64,000 nucleotides of DNA from Paracidovorax wautersii (GTDB lineage Bacteria; Pseudomonadota; Gammaproteobacteria; Burkholderiales; Burkholderiaceae_C), in NCBI RefSeq assembly GCF_031453675.1, contig NZ_JAVIZX010000001.1, positions 806,001 to 870,000 on the forward strand, given 5' to 3'. Positions 1 to 7,758 of this stretch are shown in pieces (within the stretch, counting starts at the first letter, position 1; each line of letters starts with the position of its first letter). Below the pieces are notes generated by a model, which was not told the origin of the DNA, ran no database searches, and saw only the letters and a list, made by a program, of their open reading frames with translations. Made by a program: the position numbers and the translations under genes.

Positions 1-31
1 GGGAGGTCAGAACCATGAGGATGTGGGCCAT
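1..31 (-). CDS. DJ-1/PfpI-like (type 1 glutamine amidotransferase-like) protein, N-terminal fragment
   Basis: Only the first ten codons lie in the window, reading M-A-H-I-L-M-V-L-T-S from an ATG at 31. This is the usual opening beta strand of stand-alone DJ-1/PfpI/Hsp31-type proteins, which often begin with M-A-x-I-L-M-V-L-T-S. It follows the YqhD-like dehydrogenase on the same strand after a 111-base gap, so the two could be co-transcribed; members of both families are linked elsewhere to reactive-aldehyde detoxification. The identification rests on ten residues and is tentative. Confidence 0.5.
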   Translation of the reverse strand, partial: MAHILMVLTS

Positions 32-142
32 GTCGGGGTCGCTTTCTTGTACAGGAAGGGGACAGCAAACAACAAACAGGCCCGCACGGTAGCAGCGTTC
101 GCGGCTGCGCCGCTGGGCTGCACGCCGGAACGCGGTTGCGGC

Positions 143-1303
143 CTACAGGGCCGCTTCCAGCACGCGGCGACTCACCTCGGGCGTCACGTCGCGGTGCTCG
201 CCCAGTTGCGTCATGCCGTGCGCCTGCAGCTGCGCGATGACGGCGTCCACCGTCTCGCCGCCCAGCCGGTAGGCCGACAGGCGGGTGGGAATGCCCAGGC
301 TCTCGAAGAAGGCGCGCGTGCGTTCGATGGCGGCGTCGATGCGCGCGTCCTCGCTGCCTTCGCGCAGGTCCCACACGCGCTCGGCATATTGCAGCAGCTT
401 GGCGCGCTTGGCGTCGCGCCGCTCGTTCAGCATGGCGGGCAGCACCAGCGCCAGCGTGCGCGCGTGGTCGATGTGGTGCAGCGCCGTCAGCTCGTGGCCG
501 ATCATGTGCGTCGCCCAGTCCTGCGGCACGCCCACGCCGATCAGGCCGTTGAGCGCCATGGTGGCCGCCCACATGAGCGAGGCGCGGTCGTCGTACACCG
601 GTTCGGGCGCGGCCACGATGCGCGGACCCACCTCGATCAGCGTGCGCAGCAGGCCTTCGGCAAAACGGTCCTGCACCGGCGCGTTGGCCGGGTAGGTGAG
701 GTACTGCTCCATGGTGTGCACGTAGGCATCCACCACGCCGTTGGCCAGCTGCTTGATCGGCAGGGTGTATGTCTTGGCCGGGTCCAGCACCGAGAAGCGC
801 GGGTAGGTGTGCGGGCTGCTGAAGGCCAGCTTGGAGCCGCGCTCGCGGTGGGTGATGACGGAGCCGTTGTTCATCTCCGAGCCCGTGGCCGGCAGCGTGA
901 GCACGGTGCCGAAGGGCAGCGCCGCGTGGATGTTGCGGCCGCGCTTCTGCAAAATCTCCCACGGGTCGCCGTCGAAGCAAACCGCCGCGGCGATGAACTT
1001 GGCCGCGTCGATCACCGAGCCGCCGCCCACGGCCAGCAGAAAGTCGAAGCCGCCCTCGCGCACGCGCTGCACGGCCTGCAGGCAGGTCTCGAAGCTGGGG
1101 TTGGGCTCGATGCCGCTGAAGGTGTCGTGCACCCGCCCGTCCAGCGCCTGCCGCGCGCGCCCCAGCGTGCCCGAGCGCTCGGCGCTGGCGCCGCCCACCA
1201 GGATCAGCACCCGCGCCTGGGCGGGCACATGCTGGCCGATGTCGGCGATGCGGCCTTGGCCGAAGAGGATGCGGGTGGGGTTGTGGAAGTCGAAATTGAG
1301 CAT
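143..1303 (-). CDS. Iron-containing alcohol dehydrogenase, YqhD-like NADPH-dependent aldehyde reductase
   Basis: This 386-residue protein matches the group III metal-dependent alcohol dehydrogenases; E. coli YqhD, which reduces a wide range of aldehydes with NADPH, has 387 residues. The nucleotide-binding loop appears as GGGSVIDAAK, preceded by the N-terminal signature around NFDFHNPTRILFG. Metal ligands are supplied by the D and H of NGVVDAYVHTMEQ and by the histidines in GHELTALHHIDHAR. The ATG at 1303 was chosen because the family motif starts immediately there and GGAG lies nine bases upstream; an in-frame extension to 1387 has no family similarity. A truncated DJ-1/PfpI-like gene lies downstream on the same strand. 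The physiological substrate cannot be read from the sequence. Confidence 0.9.
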   Translation of the reverse strand: MLNFDFHNPTRILFGQGRIADIGQHVPAQARVLILVGGASAERSGTLGRARQALDGRVHDTFSGIEPNPSFETCLQAVQRVREGGFDFLLAVGGGSVIDAAKFIAAAVCFDGDPWEILQKRGRNIHAALPFGTVLTLPATGSEMNNGSVITHRERGSKLAFSSPHTYPRFSVLDPAKTYTLPIKQLANGVVDAYVHTMEQYLTYPANAPVQDRFAEGLLRTLIEVGPRIVAAPEPVYDDRASLMWAATMALNGLIGVGVPQDWATHMIGHELTALHHIDHARTLALVLPAMLNERRDAKRAKLLQYAERVWDLREGSEDARIDAAIERTRAFFESLGIPTRLSAYRLGGETVDAVIAQLQAHGMTQLGEHRDVTPEVSRRVLEAAL

Positions 1304-1685
1304 GGCAGGCGGCTCCGGTGGAAGGGGTGCGCCCGGCCGGCCCCGCGCGGAGGGCCGAGCGCTGCAGCGCGGCCGGGATACTATCAAAAAAATAGCTAGA
1401 AGCGCACGCCAGTATTGCGCCAGAGCCCGATTTGACTATCAACTCTCAAAGCCCATAGCAGGAACCATCGTGCGGACGGGCGGGCGCCGGGAGGGCGGCC
1501 CGCGCCGGCGGGTGGTTTGACGGGGGTCAAGAGGGGCTCAGCCCCCGGGCTGGCAGGTGCCATCCGCCCCTTTCCGGCCGGCCTTCAGGCAACGGAAGGC
1601 AGCCGGGCGACCGCGTGCAACGGGCTGCGGCGCCCTCTGCGCAGGGCTGGCGCCAGCGCAGCCGCCACGCCGCTGCGCGGCCCGA
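1304..1685. other. Intergenic region, no gene seen
   Basis: These 382 bases separate the Bug binding protein gene from the dehydrogenase, both on the minus strand. A copy of the dispersed ATAGCTG repeat occupies about 1381-1450. The rest is GC-rich, without a convincing small gene, RNA gene or terminator. The promoter of the dehydrogenase should lie here but no clear -35/-10 pair could be assigned. Confidence 0.6.
1381..1450 (+). repeat. Dispersed ATAGCTG/GCGCTT repeat, degenerate copy
   Basis: The sequence AATAGCTAGAAGCGC followed by GCGCCAGAGCCCGATTTG matches the copy at 39828, which has ATAGCTGCTTGCGCTT and GCGCCAGAGCCCGATTTG. The hairpin core is partly lost here. Confidence 0.65.
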
Positions 1686-2663
1686 TCAGTCCAGCTTCAC
1701 GCCGGCGGCCTTGATGGTCTCGCCCCAGCGGCGGGACTCGGCCCGTGCCATGGCGCGGAACTGCTCGGGCGTGCCGGGCAGCGCCTCCATGCCGAAGTCC
1801 TGCATGCGCTTGGCCACGGCCGGCGTGGCCAGGGCCTGGTTGATCTCTGCGTTCAGCCGGGTGGTGAGCGCGGCGGGCAGACCCGCCGGGGCCAGCACGC
1901 CCTGGAAGGCATAGACCTCGGTGTTCGGCACGCCGGCTTCGGCCAGCGTGGGCACGTCGGGCAGGGCCGCCACGCGGCGTGCCGAGCCGATGGCCAGCGC
2001 CCGCACCTTGCCGGCCTGGATCACGGGCAGGCCGGCCGCCAGGTCCAGGAACATGCACGGCACCTGGCCGCCCATCACGTCCTGCAGCGCGGGGGCCGCG
2101 CCGCGGTAGGGAATGTGCGTCAGGAAGGTCTGCGTGCGGTTCTTGAACATCTCCATCGCCAGGTGGTGCGGCGAGCCGTTGCCGGGCGAGGCGTAGTTGA
2201 GCTTGCCCGGGTTCGCCTTGGCATAGGCGATGAAGTCCTTGAGCGTCTTCGCCGCGAAGCCCGGGTGCACCACCAGTGCCAGCGGAAAGCGCGACAGCCC
2301 GCCGATGTACGTGAAGTCCTTCTCGGGGCTGAAGGGCAGCTTGCTGAACAGGTGCTCGTTGTAGGCCAGCAAGGCGTTGTCGGCCGACATCAGCGTGTAG
2401 CCGTCCGGCTTGGCCGTGGCCACCATCTGCGCACCGATGTTGGTGGACGCGCCGGGGCGGTTGTCCACCACGATCTGCTGGCCCAGCGGGCCGCGCATCG
2501 CCTCGGCCATGGTGCGGGCCAGCACGTCGGTGCCGCCGCCGGCCGGGTACGGCACGACCCAGCGGATGGGCTGGTTCGGATAGTCGGCCTGGGCGAACGC
2601 GCCCGGCGCGGCCGCTGCGCCGGCCAGGGCCAGGGCGTTCTGGAGCAGGTGTCTGCGCTGCAT
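1686..2663 (-). CDS. Bug/TctC family periplasmic solute-binding protein
   Basis: This 325-residue protein belongs to the Bug (TctC) family of periplasmic binding proteins, greatly expanded in Burkholderiales, which bind carboxylates and other small solutes. Residues 1-24 form a signal peptide (M-Q-R-R, a hydrophobic stretch, then cleavage after AFA). The family signatures are present: YPNQPIRWVVPYPAGGGTD near the mature N terminus, VVDNRPGA around residue 70 and IPYRGAAPALQD in the middle. No TctA or TctB membrane partners lie nearby, so it is an orphan receptor. It is downstream of the FAH-fold hydrolase and TraB/GumN genes on the same strand after an 85-base gap, suggesting that its ligand is related to the hydrolase substrate. 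Confidence 0.9.
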   Translation of the reverse strand: MQRRHLLQNALALAGAAAAPGAFAQADYPNQPIRWVVPYPAGGGTDVLARTMAEAMRGPLGQQIVVDNRPGASTNIGAQMVATAKPDGYTLMSADNALLAYNEHLFSKLPFSPEKDFTYIGGLSRFPLALVVHPGFAAKTLKDFIAYAKANPGKLNYASPGNGSPHHLAMEMFKNRTQTFLTHIPYRGAAPALQDVMGGQVPCMFLDLAAGLPVIQAGKVRALAIGSARRVAALPDVPTLAEAGVPNTEVYAFQGVLAPAGLPAALTTRLNAEINQALATPAVAKRMQDFGMEALPGTPEQFRAMARAESRRWGETIKAAGVKLD

Positions 2664-2715
2664 GGTGTTTGTCTCCTGTGTCGTGGGATGGAAGGCGGCC
2701 CCGGCCGCCGCGCCG

Positions 2716-2772
2716 CGCTACTTCTTTGGTAGCTGGTGGCGCTTACTGCTATTGCCTTGGCGGCCCTTTGGA
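2716..2772 (+). repeat. Dispersed ATAGCTG/GCGCTT repeat, degenerate copy
   Basis: TAGCTGGTGGCGCTTACTGC followed by GGCGGCCCTTTGGAC resembles the consensus ATAGCTG-GCGCTT with its downstream GGAGGC-TTTTGAC. It runs through the stop codon of the TraB/GumN gene at 2749, so the last codons of that gene may derive from the repeat. Confidence 0.5.
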
Positions 2773-3843
2773 CGGTGAATCGGGTGCCGATGCCGGTGCC
2801 GTCGCGGCGAAGCGCACCCGCTCCACGCGGAAGCCCCGGGCCGCCAGCAGCGTGGGCAGCCCCTGCGGGCCGACCATGTGCAACGCGCCCACGGCGGCGA
2901 ACACGCGCTGCCCCGCGCGGTGCTGGGCGGCGATGGCATCGGCCAGGCCCGGGTTGCGGCCGGTCACCAGGCGATCGAAGTCCTCGCGCTCCTCGGCCGT
3001 GTCCATGCACTGGCACCAGCTGCCGTAGTTCTCCAGCAGCTGCGTGCGCCCGTCGGACCAGGCCTGGACGAGCGTGCGCAGCGTGCCGCGCACGCTGCCG
3101 CCTTCCAGCGCCTGCAGGCCGGCCTCCACGGCCGCCACCGTGCGGACCGGATCGTCCGAGGTCAGCGCCTGCATCTGCTGCGCGGGCGTTTCCAGCGACA
3201 CCACGGGCTTGCGCAGCCCCCGCGCCAGGCCGGCGAGCACGAAGTCGGTACCGTAGGCGGCGTCGATGCCGTCCCACTGCGCCGCCATCACGGCGAGCGA
3301 GACCACCTGCAGCTCCGGCCGCAGCTCGGCCAAGCCCGCCTCGGCGCAGGCGGCCGTACGTTGCGCATCCAGGCGGCGTTCCAGTGCCGGCGGCAGGGGC
3401 GGAGCGTTCGGCGGCTGGCGCATGGCCGCGACCAGGGCCTGGCCGACGGCCGGGTCCAGCAGATCCAGCTCCAGGGCGACGCGGTCGCTGGCACGCACGG
3501 CCGCCAGCACCTGCGGGCCGGGCAGCATCCAGTCGCGGTAGGCGGCATGCACGGTGCCGTACAGCCAGCTGGTGCGGCCGCCCTGCTCCACCCGCCACAG
3601 CACGCCCCGGTCCTGCGCGCGGCGCAGTCCCTGGGGAATGGTGGCCGGGTCCAGCGGCACGGCGGCAGGCGGGCAGGCGGCCGCGGGCCCAGGGAGGGAG
3701 GCAGCCGCCGCCGCGGGCGCCGGCACCCCGGCCGTGGCGGGCTGCGCGCCGGCCAGGGCGGGCCACAGCAGCGCCCAGCCGCAGGCCCATGCCAGCCGGC
3801 GGCGCAGGGCGGCGCGCAGCAGGCCTGCTGCGCCAGCGCTCAT
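2749..3843 (-). CDS. TraB/GumN family protein, exported
   Basis: The 364-residue product has a positively charged N terminus and hydrophobic signal segment at about 14-35, then a low-complexity Ala/Pro linker to about residue 70. The TraB/GumN domain follows, recognised by LYGTVHAAYRDW near its start and by VGALHMVGPQGLPTLLAARG near its end. These GxxH elements at both ends are the conserved motifs of the TIKI/TraB/GumN superfamily, some members of which are metal-dependent peptidases. The start ATG at 3843 overlaps the stop of the upstream FAH-family gene (ATGA), so the pair is translationally coupled. A function in this operon is not evident. The C terminus is unusually rich in Pro, Ala and Ser and may be partly repeat-derived. 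Confidence 0.85.
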   Translation of the reverse strand: MSAGAAGLLRAALRRRLAWACGWALLWPALAGAQPATAGVPAPAAAAASLPGPAAACPPAAVPLDPATIPQGLRRAQDRGVLWRVEQGGRTSWLYGTVHAAYRDWMLPGPQVLAAVRASDRVALELDLLDPAVGQALVAAMRQPPNAPPLPPALERRLDAQRTAACAEAGLAELRPELQVVSLAVMAAQWDGIDAAYGTDFVLAGLARGLRKPVVSLETPAQQMQALTSDDPVRTVAAVEAGLQALEGGSVRGTLRTLVQAWSDGRTQLLENYGSWCQCMDTAEEREDFDRLVTGRNPGLADAIAAQHRAGQRVFAAVGALHMVGPQGLPTLLAARGFRVERVRFAATAPASAPDSPSKGPPRQ

Positions 3844-4850
3844 GCGGCCGGCCCTGCGATGGCCTGGTCGATGGCGCCGAAGACGCTCTGGCCGGCCGCG
3901 TTCTTCATCTCGATGCGGATGGTGTCGCCGAACTTCATGAATTCCGTGGACGGCTTGCCGTCCTGGATGGTCTCGATGCAGCGCTTTTCGGCGATGCAGC
4001 TGTAGCCCTTGGGCCACTCCATGCGGCCGTTCTGCTCCACGCCCTTGTTGCTGACCGTGCCGCTGCCGACGATGGAGCCGGCGCGCACGTTGCGGGTCTT
4101 GGCGATGTGGGCGATCAGCTGGCCGAAGTGGAAGGTCATCTCCGGGCCGGCGTCGCACAGGCCGACCTTGCGGCCGTTCCAGGTGGACTGCAGCGGCAGG
4201 TGCAGGCGCCCTTCGCGCCAGGCATCGCCCAGTTCGTCGAGCGTGACGGCCACGGGGCCGAAGGCCGTTGCCGGCTTGGACTGGAAGAAGCCGAAGCCCT
4301 TGGCCAGCTCGGCGGGAATGAGATTGCGCAGCGAGACGTCGTTGGCGATCATGACCAGGCGGATGCCGTCCAGCGCCTGCTCGGGCGTCACGCCCATCTT
4401 CACGTCGCCGGTGACCACGGCGATCTCGGCCTCGAAATCGATGCCCATGGCCTCGCTGGGCACCACCACGTCGTCGCACGGGCCGATGAAGTCGTCGCTG
4501 CCGCCCTGGTACATCAGCGGATCGGTGTAGAAGCTCTCGGGCACCTCGGCGTTGCGCGCCTTGCGCACCAGCTCCACGTGGTTGATGTAGGCCGAGCCGT
4601 CCGCCCACTGGTAGGCACGCGGCAGCGGAGCCATGCACTGGGCGGGATCGAACGGGAAGCCATGGCGCGAGCGGCCGGCGTTGAGCTGGTCGTACAGGTC
4701 CTGCAGCTGGGGCGAGAGGAAGCCCCAGTCGTCCAGCACCTGCTGCATCTTGCTGGCGATGCCGGTCGCATAATGGGCCGTGCCCAGGTCGCGGGAGACG
4801 ACGACCAGCTGGCCGTCACGGGATCCGTCTTTGTAGGTGGCGAGCTTCAT
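3840..4850 (-). CDS. Fumarylacetoacetate hydrolase family protein
   Basis: This 336-residue protein is a member of the FAH superfamily of Mg-dependent C-C or C-O hydrolases, isomerases and decarboxylases acting on keto acids. The metal-binding acidic cluster appears as the D and E residues of GIDFEAEIAVVTGD near residue 137, followed by IANDVSLRNL, and the catalytic-lid motif VGSGTVSNKG appears near residue 268. Length and the N-terminal extension (MKLATYKDGSRDG) fit the fumarylacetoacetase-like branch rather than the short hydratases. The ATG at 4850 was chosen because family similarity begins there; an in-frame upstream extension is unrelated. It is divergent from an IclR regulator across 153 bases with an inverted repeat, and coupled to the TraB/GumN gene. 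A role in an aromatic or keto-acid pathway is an inference. Confidence 0.9.
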   Translation of the reverse strand: MKLATYKDGSRDGQLVVVSRDLGTAHYATGIASKMQQVLDDWGFLSPQLQDLYDQLNAGRSRHGFPFDPAQCMAPLPRAYQWADGSAYINHVELVRKARNAEVPESFYTDPLMYQGGSDDFIGPCDDVVVPSEAMGIDFEAEIAVVTGDVKMGVTPEQALDGIRLVMIANDVSLRNLIPAELAKGFGFFQSKPATAFGPVAVTLDELGDAWREGRLHLPLQSTWNGRKVGLCDAGPEMTFHFGQLIAHIAKTRNVRAGSIVGSGTVSNKGVEQNGRMEWPKGYSCIAEKRCIETIQDGKPSTEFMKFGDTIRIEMKNAAGQSVFGAIDQAIAGPAA

Positions 4851-4936
4851 GCGATCAGGTCCACTTTTTTTCGTCTCCGCGCGGTGCGGCGCCGCGGCCA
4901 CCCGCAGGCGTCTGGCATTGCCGCAGACCGCCGGCC

Positions 4937-4964
4937 TTACCCAGCACGAATTACGATTGGGTAA
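4937..4964. promoter_or_regulatory. Candidate IclR-type operator (inverted repeat)
   Basis: TTACCCA at 4937-4943 and TGGGTAA at 4958-4964 form a perfect seven-base inverted repeat with centres 21 bases apart, two helical turns. It lies in the divergent region between the FAH-family gene (start 4850) and the IclR gene (start 5004), in the AT-rich stretch where both promoters must lie. This is the geometry expected for a dimeric regulator, probably the adjacent IclR protein. Confidence 0.5.
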
Positions 4965-5003
4965 ATTGATTTAACTAAACAAAACCTCGAAATTCTAGAA
5001 CAG

Positions 5004-5804
5004 ATGGACAAGGAACGTGCAGGGATCCAGTCGGTCGAGGTGGGGTTCGCGCTGCTGGACGGGCTGACCCGCGCCCGCGGCCCGCTGATGCTCAAGGACC
5101 TGGCCGCCGCCGCCGGCATGAGCGCCGCCAAGGCCCACCGCTACCTGGTGAGTTTCCAGCGCCTGGGCCTGGTGGTACAGGACGCGCGCACCGCCCGCTA
5201 CGACCTGGGCCCGGCCGCGCTCAAGCTGGGGCTGGCCTCGCTGGCGCGGCTGGACGCCATGCGCCTGGCGCGCGAGCGCATGCCCGCGCTGATGGAGACC
5301 ATCGGCCACACCCTGGCCCTGGCCGTGTGGGGCAACCGCGGCCCGACCATCGTGCACTGGGAGGAGTCGCCCCAGGCCGTGACCGCCAATCTGCGCCTGG
5401 GCGACGTGATGCCGCTGCTGTCGTCCGCCACGGGGCGCTGCTTCGCGGCGTTTCTGCCACGCGAAACCACCGCCGCGCTGCTGCAGGAGGAACTGCAGCA
5501 GCACGCCGCGCGCCTGGGCCGCACCGACCTGCCCACCGACGCCGCGGCCGTGGACGCGCTGCTGCACGAGGTGCGAGAGCGCGGCTCGGCCCGCGTGGTG
5601 GACACGCTCCTGCCCGGCATCGTCGCCTTCTGCGCCCCGGTGTTCGATGCCGACGGGCACCTGGCACTGGGCATCACCACGCTGGGCTCGGTCGCCACAT
5701 TCGACACGGCCTGGGGCGGCGCCATCGACGCGCCGCTGCAGGCCGCCGCAGCCCAGCTCTCGTGCGATCTCGGCCGGCTGGACGGCGAGGCGGCGCAGCG
5801 CTGA
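5004..5804 (+). CDS. IclR family transcriptional regulator
   Basis: The 266-residue protein shows the IclR layout. A winged helix-turn-helix covers about residues 8-65 (SVEVGFALLDGLTRARGP, then LKDLAAAAGMSAAKAHRYLV, with an LGP-type end of the wing). The effector domain runs from about residue 80 to 255 and contains the conserved SSATGRCFAAFLP and the C-terminal APVFDADGHLALGITTLG. IclR proteins control catabolic genes in response to aromatic or small organic acids. It is divergent from the FAH-family/TraB/Bug genes, with an inverted repeat between, so it probably regulates them and itself. Its stop overlaps the start of the DUF3108 gene (TGATG), suggesting translational coupling to that otherwise unrelated protein. 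Confidence 0.93.
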   Translation: MDKERAGIQSVEVGFALLDGLTRARGPLMLKDLAAAAGMSAAKAHRYLVSFQRLGLVVQDARTARYDLGPAALKLGLASLARLDAMRLARERMPALMETIGHTLALAVWGNRGPTIVHWEESPQAVTANLRLGDVMPLLSSATGRCFAAFLPRETTAALLQEELQQHAARLGRTDLPTDAAAVDALLHEVRERGSARVVDTLLPGIVAFCAPVFDADGHLALGITTLGSVATFDTAWGGAIDAPLQAAAAQLSCDLGRLDGEAAQR

Positions 5805-7021
5805 TGCCCCGCCGCGCGCTGCTCTGGCTCACCGCCGCGGTGCTGGCACTGCACTGGCTGGTGCTGCGCGGCCTGCCGCTGGGCGGCAGCGATGCCGATG
5901 CCGGCGCGCCGCAGCCGCTGGCCTTTCAGACACGCATGGTGGAGCCACCACCCCCTCCACCGCCGCCGCCTCCACCGTCCGTGCAGGAACCCGCGCCGGC
6001 TCCCCCGCCCCGCCCCGCCCCGGTGCGCAAGCCGCCACCACCGCCCCAGCCGCCCGCCCCGGCGCCCGTGCCAGCGGCCGCACCGCAGGAGCGAGCGCCT
6101 GCCGCCGAGGGGCCGGACATGCCGCAGCCCGCCCCCGCGGCGCCAGCGGAGGCCGTCCCCGCCGACGAGGGCATCGCCTCCCCCGCCGATCCGGCCTTGG
6201 CCGCTGCCTCCGCCGCGCAGGCGCCTGCCTCGCAGCGCGCAGAACCGGCCACGGCAACGGCCGCAGCGCCCGAGCCGGTCGCCGCAGCCTCCGCCGCCGA
6301 GGCCCCGGAGGCCTCCGACGCCGGCATCGACATCCGCCCACCGGGCGCCGCCAGCAATACGGCCGCAGGGGCCCCGCCGCCCGTGAAGTTGCCCGACCCG
6401 GCGCGGCTGGCGTTCGACGTCAGCGGCCAGGCCAAGGGCTTCAACTACAACGCCGGGGCCGAGTTGGTCTGGCGCCATGACGGCGCGGGCTACGAGGCGC
6501 GGCAGGAGGTCAAGGCCTTCTTGCTCGGCTCACGCGCCCAGACCAGCCGCGGCCAGATCACCGCCGCCGGCCTGCAGCCCGAGCGCTTCGGCGACAAGTC
6601 GCGCAGTGAACAGGCCGCGCATTTCGACTTCGGAGTCGGCAAGGTGGTGTTCAGCGCCAACACGCCGCAGGCGGGCGTCAGCCCCGGCGCGCAGGACCGG
6701 CTGAGCGTGTTCATCCAGCTCGGCGCCCTGCTGGCCGCCGCACCCGACCGCTACCCGCCCGGCACCCGTATCACGCTGACCACCGTCAGCGCGCGCAACG
6801 CCGACCGCTGGACCTTTACCGTGGAAGGCGCCGAAACGCTGGACCTGCCCGCCGGCCCCACGCCGGCCCTCAAACTGCAGCGCCTGCCCCGCAAGGACCA
6901 CGACCAGAAGGCCGAGCTATGGCTGGGCACGCATTTGGGCTATCTGCCGGTGCGCATCCGCCTCACGCAATCGAACGGCGACTACGCCGACCTGCGGCTG
7001 AGCGACCACGGCACGCCCTGA
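5804..7021 (+). CDS. DUF3108 domain-containing protein with proline-rich, TonB-like linker
   Basis: The 405-residue product has one N-terminal membrane anchor (about residues 5-25), then a long Pro/Ala-rich segment to about residue 195, including an uninterrupted run of eleven prolines at 48-58 and Pro-Lys/Pro-Arg stretches. The C-terminal 200 residues form a DUF3108 domain (LAFDVSGQAKGFNYNAGAEL near its start, LWLGTHLGYLPVRIRLTQSN near its end), a periplasmic beta-rich fold of unknown function. The layout resembles TonB, with an anchored rigid linker crossing the periplasm. The ATG at 5804 overlaps the IclR stop. Such proteins are frequent in Burkholderiales, and no partner is evident here. 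Confidence 0.85.
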   Translation: MPRRALLWLTAAVLALHWLVLRGLPLGGSDADAGAPQPLAFQTRMVEPPPPPPPPPPPSVQEPAPAPPPRPAPVRKPPPPPQPPAPAPVPAAAPQERAPAAEGPDMPQPAPAAPAEAVPADEGIASPADPALAAASAAQAPASQRAEPATATAAAPEPVAAASAAEAPEASDAGIDIRPPGAASNTAAGAPPPVKLPDPARLAFDVSGQAKGFNYNAGAELVWRHDGAGYEARQEVKAFLLGSRAQTSRGQITAAGLQPERFGDKSRSEQAAHFDFGVGKVVFSANTPQAGVSPGAQDRLSVFIQLGALLAAAPDRYPPGTRITLTTVSARNADRWTFTVEGAETLDLPAGPTPALKLQRLPRKDHDQKAELWLGTHLGYLPVRIRLTQSNGDYADLRLSDHGTP

Positions 7022-7215
7022 TGCCCCGCCGCGCGAGCCTGGGCCGCTGTACGCATCCGCCCACACCGGCGTGGGACGAATCCCCCAAAAGGCCCGCGAG
7101 CCCGCGCCGCCCGGTTTTCCGTGAAATACTGTGTTCCAGCAGCGCCCACAGGCCAGGGCTTGAACTGGCCGCCGGGGCTGCCATCTGAATCAGACGTACT
7201 GACAGGGGGAACTCC

Positions 7216-7503
7216 ATGCACATGCTCTACGACTCTGACTCTTTTGTGGTGGTCCACATGCAGCCCGACGCGGGCCGCGAGGACGCCGAACTCGCCAGCC
7301 CGCTGGTCCCCCAGCTGGGACGGCACGGCTTTGAGATCGTGGACAAGCGCTCCGGCAAGGAGGTCTACCTCGACGGCTCCTGGGCCGAGATGTTCCAGGA
7401 GCAGATCCTGGCCTGGCAGCGCGACACGCCCACCCAGGAAGAGGTGGACGACACCCTGGACGGCTACGTAGGCCTGGCGCAGAACCCGGTCGTCGTGCAC
7501 TAG
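7216..7503 (+). CDS. DUF3567 family protein
   Basis: This 95-residue acidic protein begins MHMLYDSDSFVVVHM and matches the DUF3567 family, small soluble proteins largely confined to Betaproteobacteria. There is no signal peptide, membrane segment or catalytic motif. GGGGGA lies seven bases before the ATG, a strong ribosome binding site. It stands alone between the DUF3108 gene and a convergent AbrB-type gene and is followed by a copy of the long dispersed repeat. Function is unknown. Confidence 0.85.
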   Translation: MHMLYDSDSFVVVHMQPDAGREDAELASPLVPQLGRHGFEIVDKRSGKEVYLDGSWAEMFQEQILAWQRDTPTQEEVDDTLDGYVGLAQNPVVVH

Positions 7504-7510
7504 ATGACAA

Positions 7511-7617
7511 CCCCCTGAGCGACTGCGTCGCTTTCCCTTCTCTCGGCTGCGCCGGGAAAGGGGACGACGCCAGTGGCCGGGCGAAGCCCGTTCCACGGCG
7601 TCTGCTGGTGGGGGGCG
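7511..7617 (+). repeat. Long dispersed repeat, family 2, copy A
   Basis: This copy begins CCCCCTGAGCGACTGCGTCG, continues through a GGGAAAGGGGACGACGCC segment and the core CAGTGGCCGGGC-AAGCCCGTTCCACGG, and ends near CTGCTGG. The same succession is at 61873-61960, and the first part is inverted at 63845-63931. It sits between two convergent genes (stops at 7503 and 7759) and contains strong hairpin potential, so it may act as their terminator. Confidence 0.75.
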
Positions 7618-7758
7618 CGCAAGGCCTCTGCGCTGTGGGCAAACCTCAGCGTTCAAGGCCGCTGAAGGCCTAGCGCGGCCGTCGCCGACACACCATACCC
7701 AGCAGGACAACCCACACCGAGGCAAGAGCCGAGACCGGCAGCAACGCCGCAAGGGTTT

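Noticed and set aside
23-1399. A 458-codon plus-strand frame opposite the YqhD-like dehydrogenase
   Set aside because: It is the GC-rich antisense shadow of a clear metal-dependent dehydrogenase; the translation is Arg/Ala/Gly-rich without any motif.
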